Positions 8,131 to 16,334 are shown, counted from the first letter of the stretch. The stretch: DNA of 64,000 nt from Ammoniphilus resinae (GCF_017873965.1 NZ_JAGGKT010000002.1:1-64000), one strand, 5' to 3'. The notes: generated by a model not told the origin, from the sequence alone. Numbers and translations: made by a program.

Positions 8131-8209
8131 AGAGCTTGGCAATTGTATTCCGGGAAGGCTTTCTTCATAATGGAATAAGATATTCTCTTACTGTCTGGGG
8201 GTTAATCTT

Positions 8210-8581
8210 TTGTCGGAAAAATACTTTACGCTTGCCGAAGCGGAGGCGCTTCTTCCCATGGTTAAAGAAGAGCTTGATCATCTGCAACAGCTGCAAAATG
8301 AGTTTCAGGAAAAATATGTGGAACTGCGTACAATGTACGATAGAGAAGGGGCTTTTGAATTGGAAAGTCAGATGGAATTCCTTGAGATACAGGCGAACAT
8401 GCATGTGAATAATTTATATGCCCACGGTGTTCAATTGAAGGATATTGATCAGGGTTTAGTCGATTTTCCCGCTTTGATCAATGGCGAAGAAGTTCTGCTT
8501 TGCTGGAAACAAGGGGAGGATCAGATTGAATATTACCATGGCGTGCATGAAGGGTTTCGGGGGAGGAAGAAGCTCGAATAG
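8210..8581 (+). CDS. DUF2203 family protein
   Basis: A 123-residue protein starting at TTG 8210, with GGGGGT upstream. The N-terminal KYFTLAEAEALLPMVKEEL is the typical DUF2203 opening, followed by a helical hairpin and a C-terminal segment with VLLCWKQGEDQIEYYHGVHEG, which is the family's conserved close. No function is established for the family. Length is normal. It stands alone between two terminators. Confidence 0.8.
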   Translation: MSEKYFTLAEAEALLPMVKEELDHLQQLQNEFQEKYVELRTMYDREGAFELESQMEFLEIQANMHVNNLYAHGVQLKDIDQGLVDFPALINGEEVLLCWKQGEDQIEYYHGVHEGFRGRKKLE

Positions 8582-8694
8582 GAGCTATGCCCAAAAATTT
8601 TAGATGTGGTTATATATCCAATCTTTTGGGAAATAGGTACGTATATTGAAATGGTATATTCCAATTCCCAAGGAGAGGTGGATGAAAACCCACT

Positions 8695-8982
8695 ATGCCA
8701 GTTCAAACACGAGTTGTTTATCAAGTGAATCCGTCAATGGTTAACGCTTTGAAAACAATTAGAGAGCAAGCATACAACGCTAGCAGGGGCGTGATTAACC
8801 AGCGTGTAAGAATTCAAACGGTTGATGGGCAGATTTATGAAGGAGTCGTGGTCAATGTAGACAGGAGGCACGTTTACTTAACGGTTCCTGCCATGCAAGG
8901 ATATGGAAGGCAATGGGATGAGGATCTTATCCTGACATTGGTTTTATATGAGTTGCTCGTGATTACTTTGTTATATATTTAA
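8695..8982 (+). CDS. Hypothetical protein with Sm-like strand pattern
   Basis: A 95-residue protein. The middle, QRVRIQTVDGQIYEGVVVNV, followed by DRRHVYLTVP, looks like the Sm/Hfq-type beta hairpin found in several small Bacillus proteins of unknown role. The C-terminus is a hydrophobic run (LILTLVLYELLVITLLYI) that could insert in a membrane. The ribosome binding site AGGAGAGGTGG (8671-8681) is 14 nt from this ATG and closer to ATG 8682, which opens only a 20-codon frame. A spore-coat-like role is a guess from similar tails in Bacillales. Confidence 0.6.
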   Translation: MPVQTRVVYQVNPSMVNALKTIREQAYNASRGVINQRVRIQTVDGQIYEGVVVNVDRRHVYLTVPAMQGYGRQWDEDLILTLVLYELLVITLLYI

Positions 8983-8999
8983 TAAATTTTCTTCACCAA

Positions 9000-9036
9000 A
9001 GAGGTTGGGCCTGTATGATGAGCTAGCCTCTTTTTT
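9000..9036 (+). terminator. Rho-independent terminator
   Basis: AGAGGTT (9000-9006) pairs with AGCCTCT (9025-9031, one wobble), followed by a run of T to 9036. Confidence 0.8.
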
Positions 9037-9049
9037 GCTGACATGTAAT

Positions 9050-9087
9050 AGAAACAAGGGGTCAGCTCCGTTAGACCCCTTGTTTCT
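9050..9087. repeat. 14-bp perfect inverted repeat
   Basis: AGAAACAAGGGGTC (9050-9063) and GACCCCTTGTTTCT (9074-9087) are perfect inverse copies with a 10-nt loop. The element sits at the 3' end of the diguanylate-cyclase remnant and lacks a T-tract. It may be an intergenic hairpin repeat. Confidence 0.6.
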
Positions 9088-9361
9088 AAAAACCTCATAT
9101 TTATGTCTTCCTTTTTGTTTCGCTAAATATAGTGCTTTATCGGCACTTCCAATAAGCTCCTGTGGTTCGGAACCAGAAAATTGGAAGAATCACAATAGGG
9201 TCAGGGGATAGGATCACTAAACGACGATACCTTTCTTCACTATCTTTAACCCTGCGTGAAGCATCATTTGATTGCAATATATAAAAGTTTGTGAACTGAT
9301 AGGGGACAGGCGCGGGCTCGAAAGGGCGTTTAAACCACATAAGGTCTCCTGGGTCCATCAC
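9087..9361 (-). pseudogene. PAS-GGDEF (diguanylate cyclase) remnant with internal deletion
   Basis: On the minus strand one frame begins with a ribosome-exposed ATG and contains SEERYRRLVILSPDPIVI, the usual opening of a PAS domain. A second frame directly downstream reads EPQELIGSADKALYLAKQKG and RHKYEVF, the usual last helix of a GGDEF domain. About 250 residues expected between them are missing, and the two parts are in different frames. It is a decayed c-di-GMP synthase with no catalytic site. Confidence 0.65.
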
Positions 9362-9473
9362 AAAATAGAGCGGACCCTATACCCTATTTTAGCTAAGTAC
9401 CAAAAATTCGCGAGTCTGAAACGGCGCAGAACCTATTAGAAACCAAGCATAATTCTGACAGGCATGGGAGAAA

Positions 9474-9923
9474 TTAGGCCTCAATCTGCTCCTCAGAAGT
9501 AACGGAGATCCCATTTCGGATGAACAAGGCGGCGGTTACACCAACCCCTTCCTTTTTGCTTTTGGAGTAGGTGCCATCATAAATCATGTGGCTGCCGCAA
9601 GAGGGGCTTCTTTCTTTTAAAATGGCCTCCGTTGCTCCAACGGTTTGGGCGATTTTCAGAGCCTGGTGGGCGCCATCGATAAATTGCTTCGTGACATCAT
9701 TTCCCTGATTGTCGATCACTTTTGCTTTCCCATCTAACACGTCGAATCCATTCCCGCCCACAATTTCTGCTGGATTTCGGGGTGTGGACAGGCCGCCTAA
9801 CTGTTCAGGGCAAACAGGAATCGCCTTTCCATTGCGCACAAGACCTTCAATTTCCTGAATGTAATTACCCTTTTTGTCATAACGGCATTGGCACCCCATT
9901 AAACAAGCGCTCACTACTTTCAC
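9474..9923 (-). CDS. DUF523 family protein (TudS-like thiouracil desulfidase family)
   Basis: A 149-residue cytosolic protein of the DUF523 family. Motifs in order are SACLMGCQCRYD (5-16), CPEQLGGLSTPR and ERSPSCGSHMIYDG. The three conserved Cys (in SACL, CPEQ, PSCG) are those that bind a 4Fe-4S cluster in TudS, which removes sulfur from 2-thiouracil. Whether this member has the same substrate is unknown. The start is GTG 9923, with AGAGGTG 8 nt upstream. It is convergent with nothing and stands alone. Confidence 0.85.
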   Translation of the reverse strand: MKVVSACLMGCQCRYDKKGNYIQEIEGLVRNGKAIPVCPEQLGGLSTPRNPAEIVGGNGFDVLDGKAKVIDNQGNDVTKQFIDGAHQALKIAQTVGATEAILKERSPSCGSHMIYDGTYSKSKKEGVGVTAALFIRNGISVTSEEQIEA

Positions 9924-10035
9924 GGCAGGTTCACCTCTTTTTGCTTAGTTTACCTTACTAACGTTATCTTACCAGAGATGAAAGATCATGGAAATTATGT
10001 TACATTTATTGATAAAAATAGAAGGGATGAATGAG

Positions 10036-10557
10036 ATGTCACTAGAAAGTGTGAAGGCCCATTTCAAACAATGGGATCGCGAAAAGGATATTATGGAATT
10101 TGCCACGTCAAGCGCTACAGTGGCTGAGGCTGCAGAAACGATTGGGGTTATTCCCGCGCGAATTGCAAAGACCTTATCTTTCAGAAGTGAAGATGGAAAG
10201 GCGATATTAATCGTCGCAGCGGGCGATGCCAAGATTGATAATAAGAAGTTTCGGCAAACCTTTGGATTCAAAGCACGGATGCTGTCACCAGAAGAGGTAT
10301 TAGAGCAAACCGGCCATGCGATCGGAGGGGTGTGTCCATTTGGCTTAGAAAATCAACTCTCTACCTATTTGGACGTTTCCATGAAACGATTTGAGACCCT
10401 TTTTCCTGCCTGCGGAAGTATCAATTCAGCCATAGAATTGACCAACGATGAATTGTTTCAGTATTCATTTGCGAAGGAATGGGTAGATGTTTGCAAAGGA
10501 TGGGAAGAATCGGAGGAGCAAGAGGGTTCAGTACTAGAAAAAGCAGGATCTAATTAA
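10036..10557 (+). CDS. YbaK/EbsC family aminoacyl-tRNA deacylase
   Basis: A 173-residue trans-editing protein of the YbaK/ProX fold, which hydrolyses misacylated tRNA, typically Cys-tRNA(Pro). Conserved parts are SATVAEAAETIGVIPARIAK, then TLSFRSEDGKAILIVAAGD and GHAIGGVCPFG with the catalytic-region Gly pair. ATGs at 9988 and 10027 are in frame, but GAAGGG (10021-10026) fits ATG 10036 best (9 nt). The C-terminal Glu-rich tail (SEEQEGSV) is extra to the domain. It is monocistronic. Confidence 0.88.
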   Translation: MSLESVKAHFKQWDREKDIMEFATSSATVAEAAETIGVIPARIAKTLSFRSEDGKAILIVAAGDAKIDNKKFRQTFGFKARMLSPEEVLEQTGHAIGGVCPFGLENQLSTYLDVSMKRFETLFPACGSINSAIELTNDELFQYSFAKEWVDVCKGWEESEEQEGSVLEKAGSN

Positions 10558-10570
10558 GCTTCTTGGTGCA

Positions 10571-10755
10571 TAACGGAAAAACTTTCCGCTATTACCAAAA
10601 ATCTTGATAAAACAGGTGAAATAGCGGAAAACTTTTCCGTTAAGGAATCTTTTCAGTATGTTGCAAACGTTTGCAGGTGTGGGTAACGGAAATTTTTTCC
10701 GTTATTTGATTCCAATATGGATTACGATCAGAAATAACGGAAAAACTTTCCGTTA
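10571..10755. repeat. Four 21-bp imperfect palindromes, evenly phased
   Basis: Four copies of TARCGGAAA-N3-TTTCCGYTA lie at 10571-10591, 10622-10642, 10684-10704 and 10735-10755. Centre-to-centre spacings are 51, 62 and 51 bp, close to whole DNA helical turns. Each can also fold as an RNA hairpin. The copies sit in the intergenic region after the YbaK gene. They could be a regulator-binding array or a genome-wide hairpin repeat. Confidence 0.8.
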
Positions 10756-10782
10756 CTGGGAAGTCCTCCTAAGTGATAAAGG

Positions 10783-11042
10783 GAGAATCTCCACCTATTT
10801 TAAACAATCACCACATAATGGGTGAAATAGGGGGAGAAAAATCTCTTATTTCAATAAAACACCATAAGAAGGCACTCACAATTTGGGTTAGGTGGAATTT
10901 CTACCTCTATTTTGTCCATTTATGCTTCTTTTTGGGAATAGGTGTAAAAACTACACCTAACAAATGGGGGTATAAGCATGCCAGCGTCACCCTTTGAGAA
11001 AATGAGGCAGATCCCATGGACCGGCCCCCAAAGTAAACGACA
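10783..11042. other. Intergenic stretch with a second group of imperfect palindromes; no gene seen
   Basis: After the four-copy array, the sequence holds further A/T-looped inverted repeats: GAGA-AAAA-TCTC within GAAATA/TATTTC near 10826-10852, AGGTGGA/TACCT near 10888-10905, and AGGTGTA/TACACCT near 10939-10957. A 74-codon open frame here has low-complexity repeat-derived sequence and no ribosome binding site, so I do not call a gene. Confidence 0.5.
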
Positions 11043-11270
11043 TTAGTGTGTTACAGATTCATTACCGTTGTCCTTCTTTTTCTGTCTTTTGATCTTGGTA
11101 ATGAGTTCAGGCAAGTGTTTGAAGCTTCTGATCATGGCCCCATTACAAAGGGGACAGCTCATATCTTTCCCGGAAGCCATTTCTTCGCGAACCCACGCCT
11201 TGCACCCAGGACTGGTACATCGCAGTACTTGTACGGGGCTTAGTTTCGGTTTTTGATCGTCTTGCAGCAT
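11043..11270 (-). CDS. YdjO-like cold-inducible small zinc protein
   Basis: A 75-residue protein with LRCTSPGCKAWVREEM followed by SCPLCNG, the CxxxxC...CxxC pattern of the Bacillus YdjO family, small cold-inducible proteins of unknown function that probably bind zinc. A Lys-rich tail (KIKRQKKKD) follows. The minus-strand AGGAGG (11279-11284) is 8 nt from ATG 11270; the upstream in-frame GTG at 11279 overlaps that site and is not used. Confidence 0.8.
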   Translation of the reverse strand: MLQDDQKPKLSPVQVLRCTSPGCKAWVREEMASGKDMSCPLCNGAMIRSFKHLPELITKIKRQKKKDNGNESVTH

Positions 11271-11345
11271 AACAAACACCTCCTATTCTAATTTCCCCAT
11301 CGAAACGGAAATCATTCCCAAAAAGTCATACGGATAACCTTATGG

Positions 11346-11351
11346 TATAAT
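11346..11351 (+). promoter_or_regulatory. -10 promoter element (TATAAT)
   Basis: A perfect TATAAT preceded by TGG (extended -10), 68 nt before the membrane protein at 11419. The -35 region (AGTCAT near 11324) is weak. Confidence 0.45.
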
Positions 11352-11418
11352 AAGGAAAAATATGCCGTGGTCAACGTAGCTATTTCCCGTTGATTACCAA
11401 ATAACGGAGATTAAAAGT

Positions 11419-11643
11419 ATGAAGAAGCACTATGTCAATTTAGCAGCATCCATCTTATTTATTATTTATTCTTTTTGGAAGCTTCATCATTTTTTTGCCC
11501 CCAAAGTGGGTCCAATCGGAAACGGTCCTAGTGACTTGCAGGTGAATATTATATGGGTATTGTTTAGTCTATCTATGATTTTAGGATTTGGTGTTCTATT
11601 TTATTCTGTTTATTGCATTTTTAAAAATAAAAAAGAAAGCTGA
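11419..11643 (+). CDS. Small two-TM membrane protein
   Basis: A 74-residue hypothetical protein with two hydrophobic segments (about residues 6-25 and 44-67) separated by a short polar loop (APKVGPIGNGPSD), and a Lys-rich end that predicts a cytosolic C-terminus. No family recognised. GGAG is 8-10 nt before the ATG (ACGGAG at 11404-11409), and an extended -10 promoter lies upstream, so expression is likely. Confidence 0.6.
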   Translation: MKKHYVNLAASILFIIYSFWKLHHFFAPKVGPIGNGPSDLQVNIIWVLFSLSMILGFGVLFYSVYCIFKNKKES

Positions 11644-11741
11644 TCTTAGGGTTGGACATCTGATTTAATAGATTCGCCGTGCCATTTTATACCTCCTTTT
11701 AATATAGTAATGTAAGTCATTTGCAAGGAGGTGCTTATATC

Positions 11742-11909
11742 TTGAAATATAAAAACACAGCCAAGACAAAACAAATTTTCCCAAGTTGCCGGAGATTCTG
11801 CGCTAATATTTGTAATGAGGTATTTGGGGGTAGTCAGCGTTGTTTTCGTGATTGTCTAGCTTGTAGAAATAACGTCTTATCGAAAAAAAGAAAATCGAAA
11901 AAGAAATAA
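11742..11909 (+). CDS. Cys-rich basic small protein, 55 residues
   Basis: TTG 11742 has a near-perfect AAGGAGGTG (11726-11734) 8 nt upstream and the frame ends 17 nt before a strong terminator. The product has six Cys in the order C-x3-C-x3-C-x9-C-x3-C-x2-C, from CRRFCANIC to CFRDCLACRN, flanked by strongly basic ends (KKRKSKKK). This could be a metal-binding knuckle, a disulfide-rich secreted peptide or a spore-matrix protein. No leader-like processing site is clear. Family unknown. Confidence 0.6.
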   Translation: MKYKNTAKTKQIFPSCRRFCANICNEVFGGSQRCFRDCLACRNNVLSKKRKSKKK

Positions 11910-11925
11910 ATTTCATAGACCTAAG

Positions 11926-11967
11926 AATAGACCGCGCTTAAGTTATTAACTATTGCGGTCTATTTTT
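11926..11967. terminator. Bidirectional-type terminator
   Basis: AATAGACCGC (11926-11935) pairs perfectly with GCGGTCTATT (11955-11964), followed by TTT. It separates the Cys-rich gene from the converging glycosyltransferase. Confidence 0.85.
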
Positions 11968-11984
11968 GTTGAACTGATTCAATT

Positions 11985-13145
11985 TTAAGAGCGGTTCATT
12001 TTCCTTAACATTTTAAACATTTGTTCTAGGTTAACTTGGCGCTTATTTTCCAAAAGTTTACGGACCTTTTTCCGTTCATCTTTGCCTAACGATTGAGCTT
12101 GTGTCTGAAGGATGGATTTGAAATGTGACTCAAGTCTTCTGAGAATCCCCCTAACCTGGGAGATGTTTTGCTTTTCTAAACCTAATTTGGCTTGCAGTCT
12201 CCAGAGGTTCTCCCGTGCTTTACGATTCATTCGTCTGCTATGGGGTGGTGGTAATGCATCTTGAAGTTCACCAAGTCTTCGAAAAGTATGCTTCATCGAC
12301 TGATTATGAAGGATTCGATTCAGTTGGTACTGGCTTAGATCTAGCTGTAATTTTGATAATTTCTCCTTTTTCTGATCCTGCATCCTCCCTTTGGTTCCTT
12401 TTAAAAATCCCTTTTGCGAAGCATGTTTAATAAGGTTCAACCAATCAATGGTGCGAAAAATTTTGCCTAGAGGATGTTTCGAAAGTTGGCTGGAGTGTTT
12501 ACGAAAATAGCTGAGGGTTTCTACAAGATAGACGGCTTTTCCTCTGGATAACAAATTCAACCAGGTGGCTAAATCCACACTGTATTCAGCCCGGACCCCC
12601 TTAAAAACGCCGAAGGGTTCCTTTAAAGCTTTTTTTCTAAACAATACAGTGGAAGGTTCCCCGATGAAATTTTGACCTCGGCGAAGAATCTGATTTCCAA
12701 GTTTTATTCCATCAATGAGCTTGTTCTCGTGGAAGGATCGATAAATCTCTCTGGGTTGTTCGTTCTTATCTAAGATCTGTCTGGAAGAAGTAACAAGGAC
12801 GATGTCTTTGTTATGAAGAAAACAATCTATCATCTTTTCTATTTTGGTTGGAGCGAAGAGATCATCATCCATCAGGTAATTAATATACTCGCCTGTTGCT
12901 AGTTCCAAGCATTTTTGTTGGTTGGCAATAGGTCCAATATTTTTAGCATTTTTTATATATTTTATCTGGAAGGGGTGGTTTTTCTTTGATCTTTCAACAA
13001 TTTCCCTCGTTCGATCGTCATCACTATTATCACAGATGATAATTTCAATGTTCTTATAGGTCTGATTTAAAACGCTATTTAAGGCTTGTTCAAACCAGAT
13101 GGGGCGGTTACGAGTAGGGATTAGTATACTGACTTTGGGGAGCAT
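11985..13145 (-). CDS. Family 2 glycosyltransferase with basic C-terminal extension
   Basis: A 386-residue GT2 enzyme (cytosolic, GT-A fold). It has VSILIPTRNRPIWFEQAL at the N-terminus, the nucleotide-binding IIICDNSDDD and the metal-binding YLMDDDLF (DxD region, about residue 93). Residues 1-260 are closely similar to the GT2 at 16335-17150, so the two are paralogues on opposite strands of the same locus. About 120 extra C-terminal residues are Lys/Arg-rich and helical (SRRMNRKARENLWRLQ) and have no recognised domain. AAGGAG precedes ATG 13145. Probable role: sugar transfer to a surface or spore glycan; the acceptor is unknown. Confidence 0.88.
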   Translation of the reverse strand: MLPKVSILIPTRNRPIWFEQALNSVLNQTYKNIEIIICDNSDDDRTREIVERSKKNHPFQIKYIKNAKNIGPIANQQKCLELATGEYINYLMDDDLFAPTKIEKMIDCFLHNKDIVLVTSSRQILDKNEQPREIYRSFHENKLIDGIKLGNQILRRGQNFIGEPSTVLFRKKALKEPFGVFKGVRAEYSVDLATWLNLLSRGKAVYLVETLSYFRKHSSQLSKHPLGKIFRTIDWLNLIKHASQKGFLKGTKGRMQDQKKEKLSKLQLDLSQYQLNRILHNQSMKHTFRRLGELQDALPPPHSRRMNRKARENLWRLQAKLGLEKQNISQVRGILRRLESHFKSILQTQAQSLGKDERKKVRKLLENKRQVNLEQMFKMLRKMNRS

Positions 13146-13225
13146 GACACAAACTCCTTTCTATAAAAATAGGAAAGGGGGGCTGGCCAATGTATGGAAA
13201 CCCCCAATTTTCTTGAATCTATTGT

Positions 13226-13603
13226 TTAAAGCTTCTTCATGTGGGATCTGATAGAGTCAACCCATTGGCTGCGATTTTGTCCTCCGAATCGATTGCTTCT
13301 AAATTCTTCAACAACCCTGGAAATCGTTGCTGGATCAGTAGATTGGAGCATTGTCCTTACTCTGTTTAGTAGATTCTGGATATCCGCTTGCGTTTGGCTA
13401 TCCAAATTCATCGAGCGTAGGTTGTTTTCTACTTGCGTCAGGTTTCTTTGGATATTGGATAGGAACTGACCGTTGGATTGAACGGAATTCATTTGGTTCA
13501 CGGCTCTTTGGATGTTGTTGATTCTTTGGCTGTTTAGACCGAGAGCGCTGAGTTCCCCTTCTATGAATCTCCTAATTCTTCTTTCAAGTTTTTTGCTGTT
13601 CAT
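13226..13603 (-). CDS. Hypothetical helical protein
   Basis: A 125-residue protein, Gln/Asn/Arg-rich, predicted almost fully helical, with repeated patterns such as NNIQRAVNQMNSVQSNGQ and QADIQNLLNRVRTML. No Cys, no signal peptide and no membrane segment. A clear AAGGAGGG lies before ATG 13603. It is upstream of, and in the same direction as, the glycosyltransferase at 11985-13145, with a G-run/C-run hairpin between them. It might be a spore-surface protein and glycosylation target, but that is inference. Family not recognised. Confidence 0.6.
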   Translation of the reverse strand: MNSKKLERRIRRFIEGELSALGLNSQRINNIQRAVNQMNSVQSNGQFLSNIQRNLTQVENNLRSMNLDSQTQADIQNLLNRVRTMLQSTDPATISRVVEEFRSNRFGGQNRSQWVDSIRSHMKKL

Positions 13604-13898
13604 ATTGTTTCCCTCCTTTCTTATTTATGTTATGTCTATCGAAAAGAAGTTGATTGGACAGGAAGCATAGACAAATCTATCATTTTTTTCCGCATAGGAA
13701 AGTATAAACTACCTCGAATTATCTTCCCTATCGGCATAAAAAGCTTCCTCATAAGAGGGATGCATCTTCTACGAATTTGCTTCAATAGAAGCTTTGTCTA
13801 ATAGAGAGGAATGGTCAAATGACAGTTTCGAATCTCTATTGCAGAACATACTATATTTTGTAATAGATTTATGGGAATCAATAGAGGAGGGATCAAAA
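13604..13898. promoter_or_regulatory. Divergent promoter region with a possible sigma-K -10 element
   Basis: This 295-bp region separates the leftward gene (13603) from the rightward CDP-sugar operon. ACATACTATA at 13846-13855 matches the sigma-K -10 pattern CATA-N3-TA and lies 44 nt before the rfbF start, but I see no good -35 AC at the right distance. Late mother-cell expression would fit a spore-glycan role. Confidence 0.3.
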
Positions 13899-14678
13899 GT
13901 GAAAGTAGTTATTCTGGCTGGTGGATTTGGCACGAGAATCAGCGAAGAATCCCATTTGAGACCCAAACCGATGATCGAAATTGGCGACAGGCCGATGCTT
14001 TGGCATATTATGAAAATCTATTCGCATTATGGCTTTAACGATTTCATTATTTGCTTGGGATATAAAGGAGATGTAATCAAACGATTTTTTGCTGATTTTC
14101 CTCTCTATGAATCTGACGTTACCTTTAATTATAGAAGGAAGAAAATCAATATCCTCCAAGAGCCTAAAGAGCCTTGGAAAATCACTCTCGTCGATACAGG
14201 AAAGGAAACAATGACGGGGGGAAGAATTAAGCGAATCCAAAAATACGTGGGAAATCAATCATTCTTACTAACCTATGGGGATGGGGTGATTGATGCGAAC
14301 CTATTAGAATTAGTGAACTACCATCAAAAACATGGAAAGATCGCCACATTAACCGCTGTGCAGCCAAGTGGAAGATTCGGAGCACTAACCATAGGAACGA
14401 ATCACGCTGTACTGCGATTTAATGAAAAACCGAAAGGGGACGGCGGTTGGGTCAACGGCGGTTTTTTTGTCTTCGAACCAGAGATTTTTGATTATCTGCA
14501 AGGGGACACCTGTGTGTTGGAGAAAGAGTCATTGGAAAAACTGGCTGATGAGGGTCAATTGCAGGCCTTTCAGCATCATGGTTTCTGGTATGCCATGGAC
14601 ACTTTGCGTGACAAGAATTACTTGGAAGAATTATGGAGTTTAGGGAAAGCACCTTGGAAAGTATGGGAAAAACGATGA
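13899..14678 (+). CDS. rfbF: Glucose-1-phosphate cytidylyltransferase
   Basis: A 259-residue nucleotidyltransferase making CDP-glucose from CTP and glucose 1-phosphate. The N-terminal VVILAGGFGTRISEESHLRP, followed by KPMIEIGDRPMLWHIM, is the RfbF signature, and length matches the family (about 257). GTG 13899 is chosen because AGAGGAGGGATC precedes it; the open frame extends 35 codons upstream without a binding site. It overlaps rfbG by ATGA, so translation is coupled. It is the first gene of a CDP-deoxysugar operon. Confidence 0.93.
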   Translation: MKVVILAGGFGTRISEESHLRPKPMIEIGDRPMLWHIMKIYSHYGFNDFIICLGYKGDVIKRFFADFPLYESDVTFNYRRKKINILQEPKEPWKITLVDTGKETMTGGRIKRIQKYVGNQSFLLTYGDGVIDANLLELVNYHQKHGKIATLTAVQPSGRFGALTIGTNHAVLRFNEKPKGDGGWVNGGFFVFEPEIFDYLQGDTCVLEKESLEKLADEGQLQAFQHHGFWYAMDTLRDKNYLEELWSLGKAPWKVWEKR

Positions 14679-15760
14679 TAGACCCGGAATTTTGGAAAGG
14701 AAAAAAGGTGCTTGTGACTGGTCATACGGGGTTTAAAGGCTCTTGGCTTTGCCTTTGGCTGCATGCCTTGGGCGCTTCTGTTACCGGGTATTCCCTGGGC
14801 GCTCCCACCGAACCCAATCTCTACCAATTATGCCGATTGGATGAATTGGTAAGCTCTCATTTGGCGGATATTCGAAACTTCGATAGACTATCAACCGTTC
14901 TTCAAGCGGCAGCACCTGATCTTGTCTTTCATTTAGCTGCACAACCGCTTGTGCGGCAATCCTACCGAGATCCGCTTGAGAGTTATGAAACGAATATCAT
15001 GGGCACCGTTCATCTGTTGGAAGCTGTTCGGAGGGCCACACAAAAGGGCAACCCCATCAAAGCTGTCATTAACGTGACCTCCGATAAATGCTATGAAAAT
15101 CAGGAGTGGGTTTGGGGGTACCGGGAAACAGATCCCCTAGGGGGAAAGGATCCCTATTCCAATAGCAAAGCTTGTGCGGAACTAGTCACCGCCTGCTATC
15201 GTGAAGCTTTTTTTGAGGGGAGTGACCATCCGGTCACGCTTGCAACTGTCAGAGCAGGAAATGTGATTGGTGGCGGGGATTGGGCCAAGGACCGACTCAT
15301 TCCAGATCTTATCCGCTCGACCCTCGAAGAAACACCTCTAAAAATCCGTTATCCAAAGGCTGTTCGCCCTTGGCAGCACGTCCTCGAGCCATTGCATGGG
15401 TACTTGTTGTTAGCGCAAAAATTAGCTGATGAGGGTCCTTCATTTGCTGAGGCCTGGAATTTCGGACCGGAGGAACAGGATGTGTGGACAGTGGAGCAGG
15501 TTGTAAAAGGCTTGTGTGAAAAGTGGGGGAGAAAAGCAAGTTATGAGATGGAGGAAGAGAATCAACCGCTCGAAGCGCGTTCTCTCAAGCTTGACTCTTC
15601 CAAAGCTAAACAGAGATTAGGGTGGCAACCGAAGTGGAATTTGGATACAGCTTTAACCAAAGTAGTGGAATGGGTAATGGCCTATCAGAATAAAGAGGAT
15701 TTGAGAATGATCTGTCTGAAACAGATTGAAGATTTTGTTAAAGGTGGAAGGATTCAATGA
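14675..15760 (+). CDS. rfbG: CDP-glucose 4,6-dehydratase
   Basis: A 361-residue short-chain dehydrogenase-type enzyme that makes CDP-4-keto-6-deoxyglucose. It has the Rossmann motif VLVTGHTGFKGSW near the N-terminus, LVFHLAAQPLVRQSY, and the catalytic region INVTSDKCYENQEW with YSNSKACAE carrying the Tyr-x3-Lys pair. Start ATG 14675 overlaps the rfbF stop (ATGA) and gives the usual FWKGKKVLVTG opening; longer in-frame starts lack support. It is coupled to the epimerase by another ATGA overlap at 15757. Confidence 0.93.
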   Translation: MIDPEFWKGKKVLVTGHTGFKGSWLCLWLHALGASVTGYSLGAPTEPNLYQLCRLDELVSSHLADIRNFDRLSTVLQAAAPDLVFHLAAQPLVRQSYRDPLESYETNIMGTVHLLEAVRRATQKGNPIKAVINVTSDKCYENQEWVWGYRETDPLGGKDPYSNSKACAELVTACYREAFFEGSDHPVTLATVRAGNVIGGGDWAKDRLIPDLIRSTLEETPLKIRYPKAVRPWQHVLEPLHGYLLLAQKLADEGPSFAEAWNFGPEEQDVWTVEQVVKGLCEKWGRKASYEMEEENQPLEARSLKLDSSKAKQRLGWQPKWNLDTALTKVVEWVMAYQNKEDLRMICLKQIEDFVKGGRIQ

Positions 15761-16317
15761 AGATAGAAGCCGGTTGCTTACCAGGAATCTATGAAATCTC
15801 CTTCACTTCACATCAAGATCACCGCGGCAGTTTTACCAGAATCTACGATCAGGAAATGTTCGAGAAGCACGGCTTACAAAGCCACTGGGTTCAAGAAAAT
15901 CGTTCATACACCCAGAAGAAGGGGACGATCCGCGGACTTCACTTACAGTTTCCTCCTTTTGCCGAAACGAAAATGGTCCGGGTATCCAAAGGAGCCATCT
16001 GGGATGTATTTGTAGATTTGCGAAAAGGTTCATCGACTTTTGCCCAGTGGGGCGCCTGCCTTTTGCAGGAGGACATTGACAAGATGCTCTATATCCCTAA
16101 AGGTTTTGCCCATGGGTTTTGTACCCTAACCGATCACTGTGAAGTGATTTATAAGGTGGATAACTATTATTCACCCTCACACGAGGGAGGGATCCTTTGG
16201 AATGATCCGGATCTTGGCATCGTTTGGCCGCACACCTTCCCGGTTCTTTCAAGGAAGGATGAGAAAGCTTTATCCCTAAAGGAGTTTATCAAGAGGTATG
16301 AAGGAATTACTTTGTGA
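15757..16317 (+). CDS. RmlC-family deoxysugar epimerase
   Basis: A 186-residue cupin of the dTDP-4-dehydrorhamnose 3,5-epimerase family, with HQDHRGSFTRIYD, the catalytic-His region TIRGLHLQFPPFAETKMVRV, and PKGFAHGFCTLTD. Because it follows rfbF-rfbG, the substrate is probably CDP-4-keto-6-deoxyglucose and not a dTDP sugar; the family includes such CDP-sugar epimerases. Which carbon is inverted cannot be told. It overlaps rfbG by ATGA and nearly abuts the next glycosyltransferase. Confidence 0.85.
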   Translation: MKIEAGCLPGIYEISFTSHQDHRGSFTRIYDQEMFEKHGLQSHWVQENRSYTQKKGTIRGLHLQFPPFAETKMVRVSKGAIWDVFVDLRKGSSTFAQWGACLLQEDIDKMLYIPKGFAHGFCTLTDHCEVIYKVDNYYSPSHEGGILWNDPDLGIVWPHTFPVLSRKDEKALSLKEFIKRYEGITL

Positions 16318-16334
16318 ATAAAGAAGGGGGCTGT

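Noticed and set aside
10773-10997. 74-codon open frame in the palindrome region.
   Set aside because: No ribosome binding site, and the frame is built from intergenic inverted repeats.
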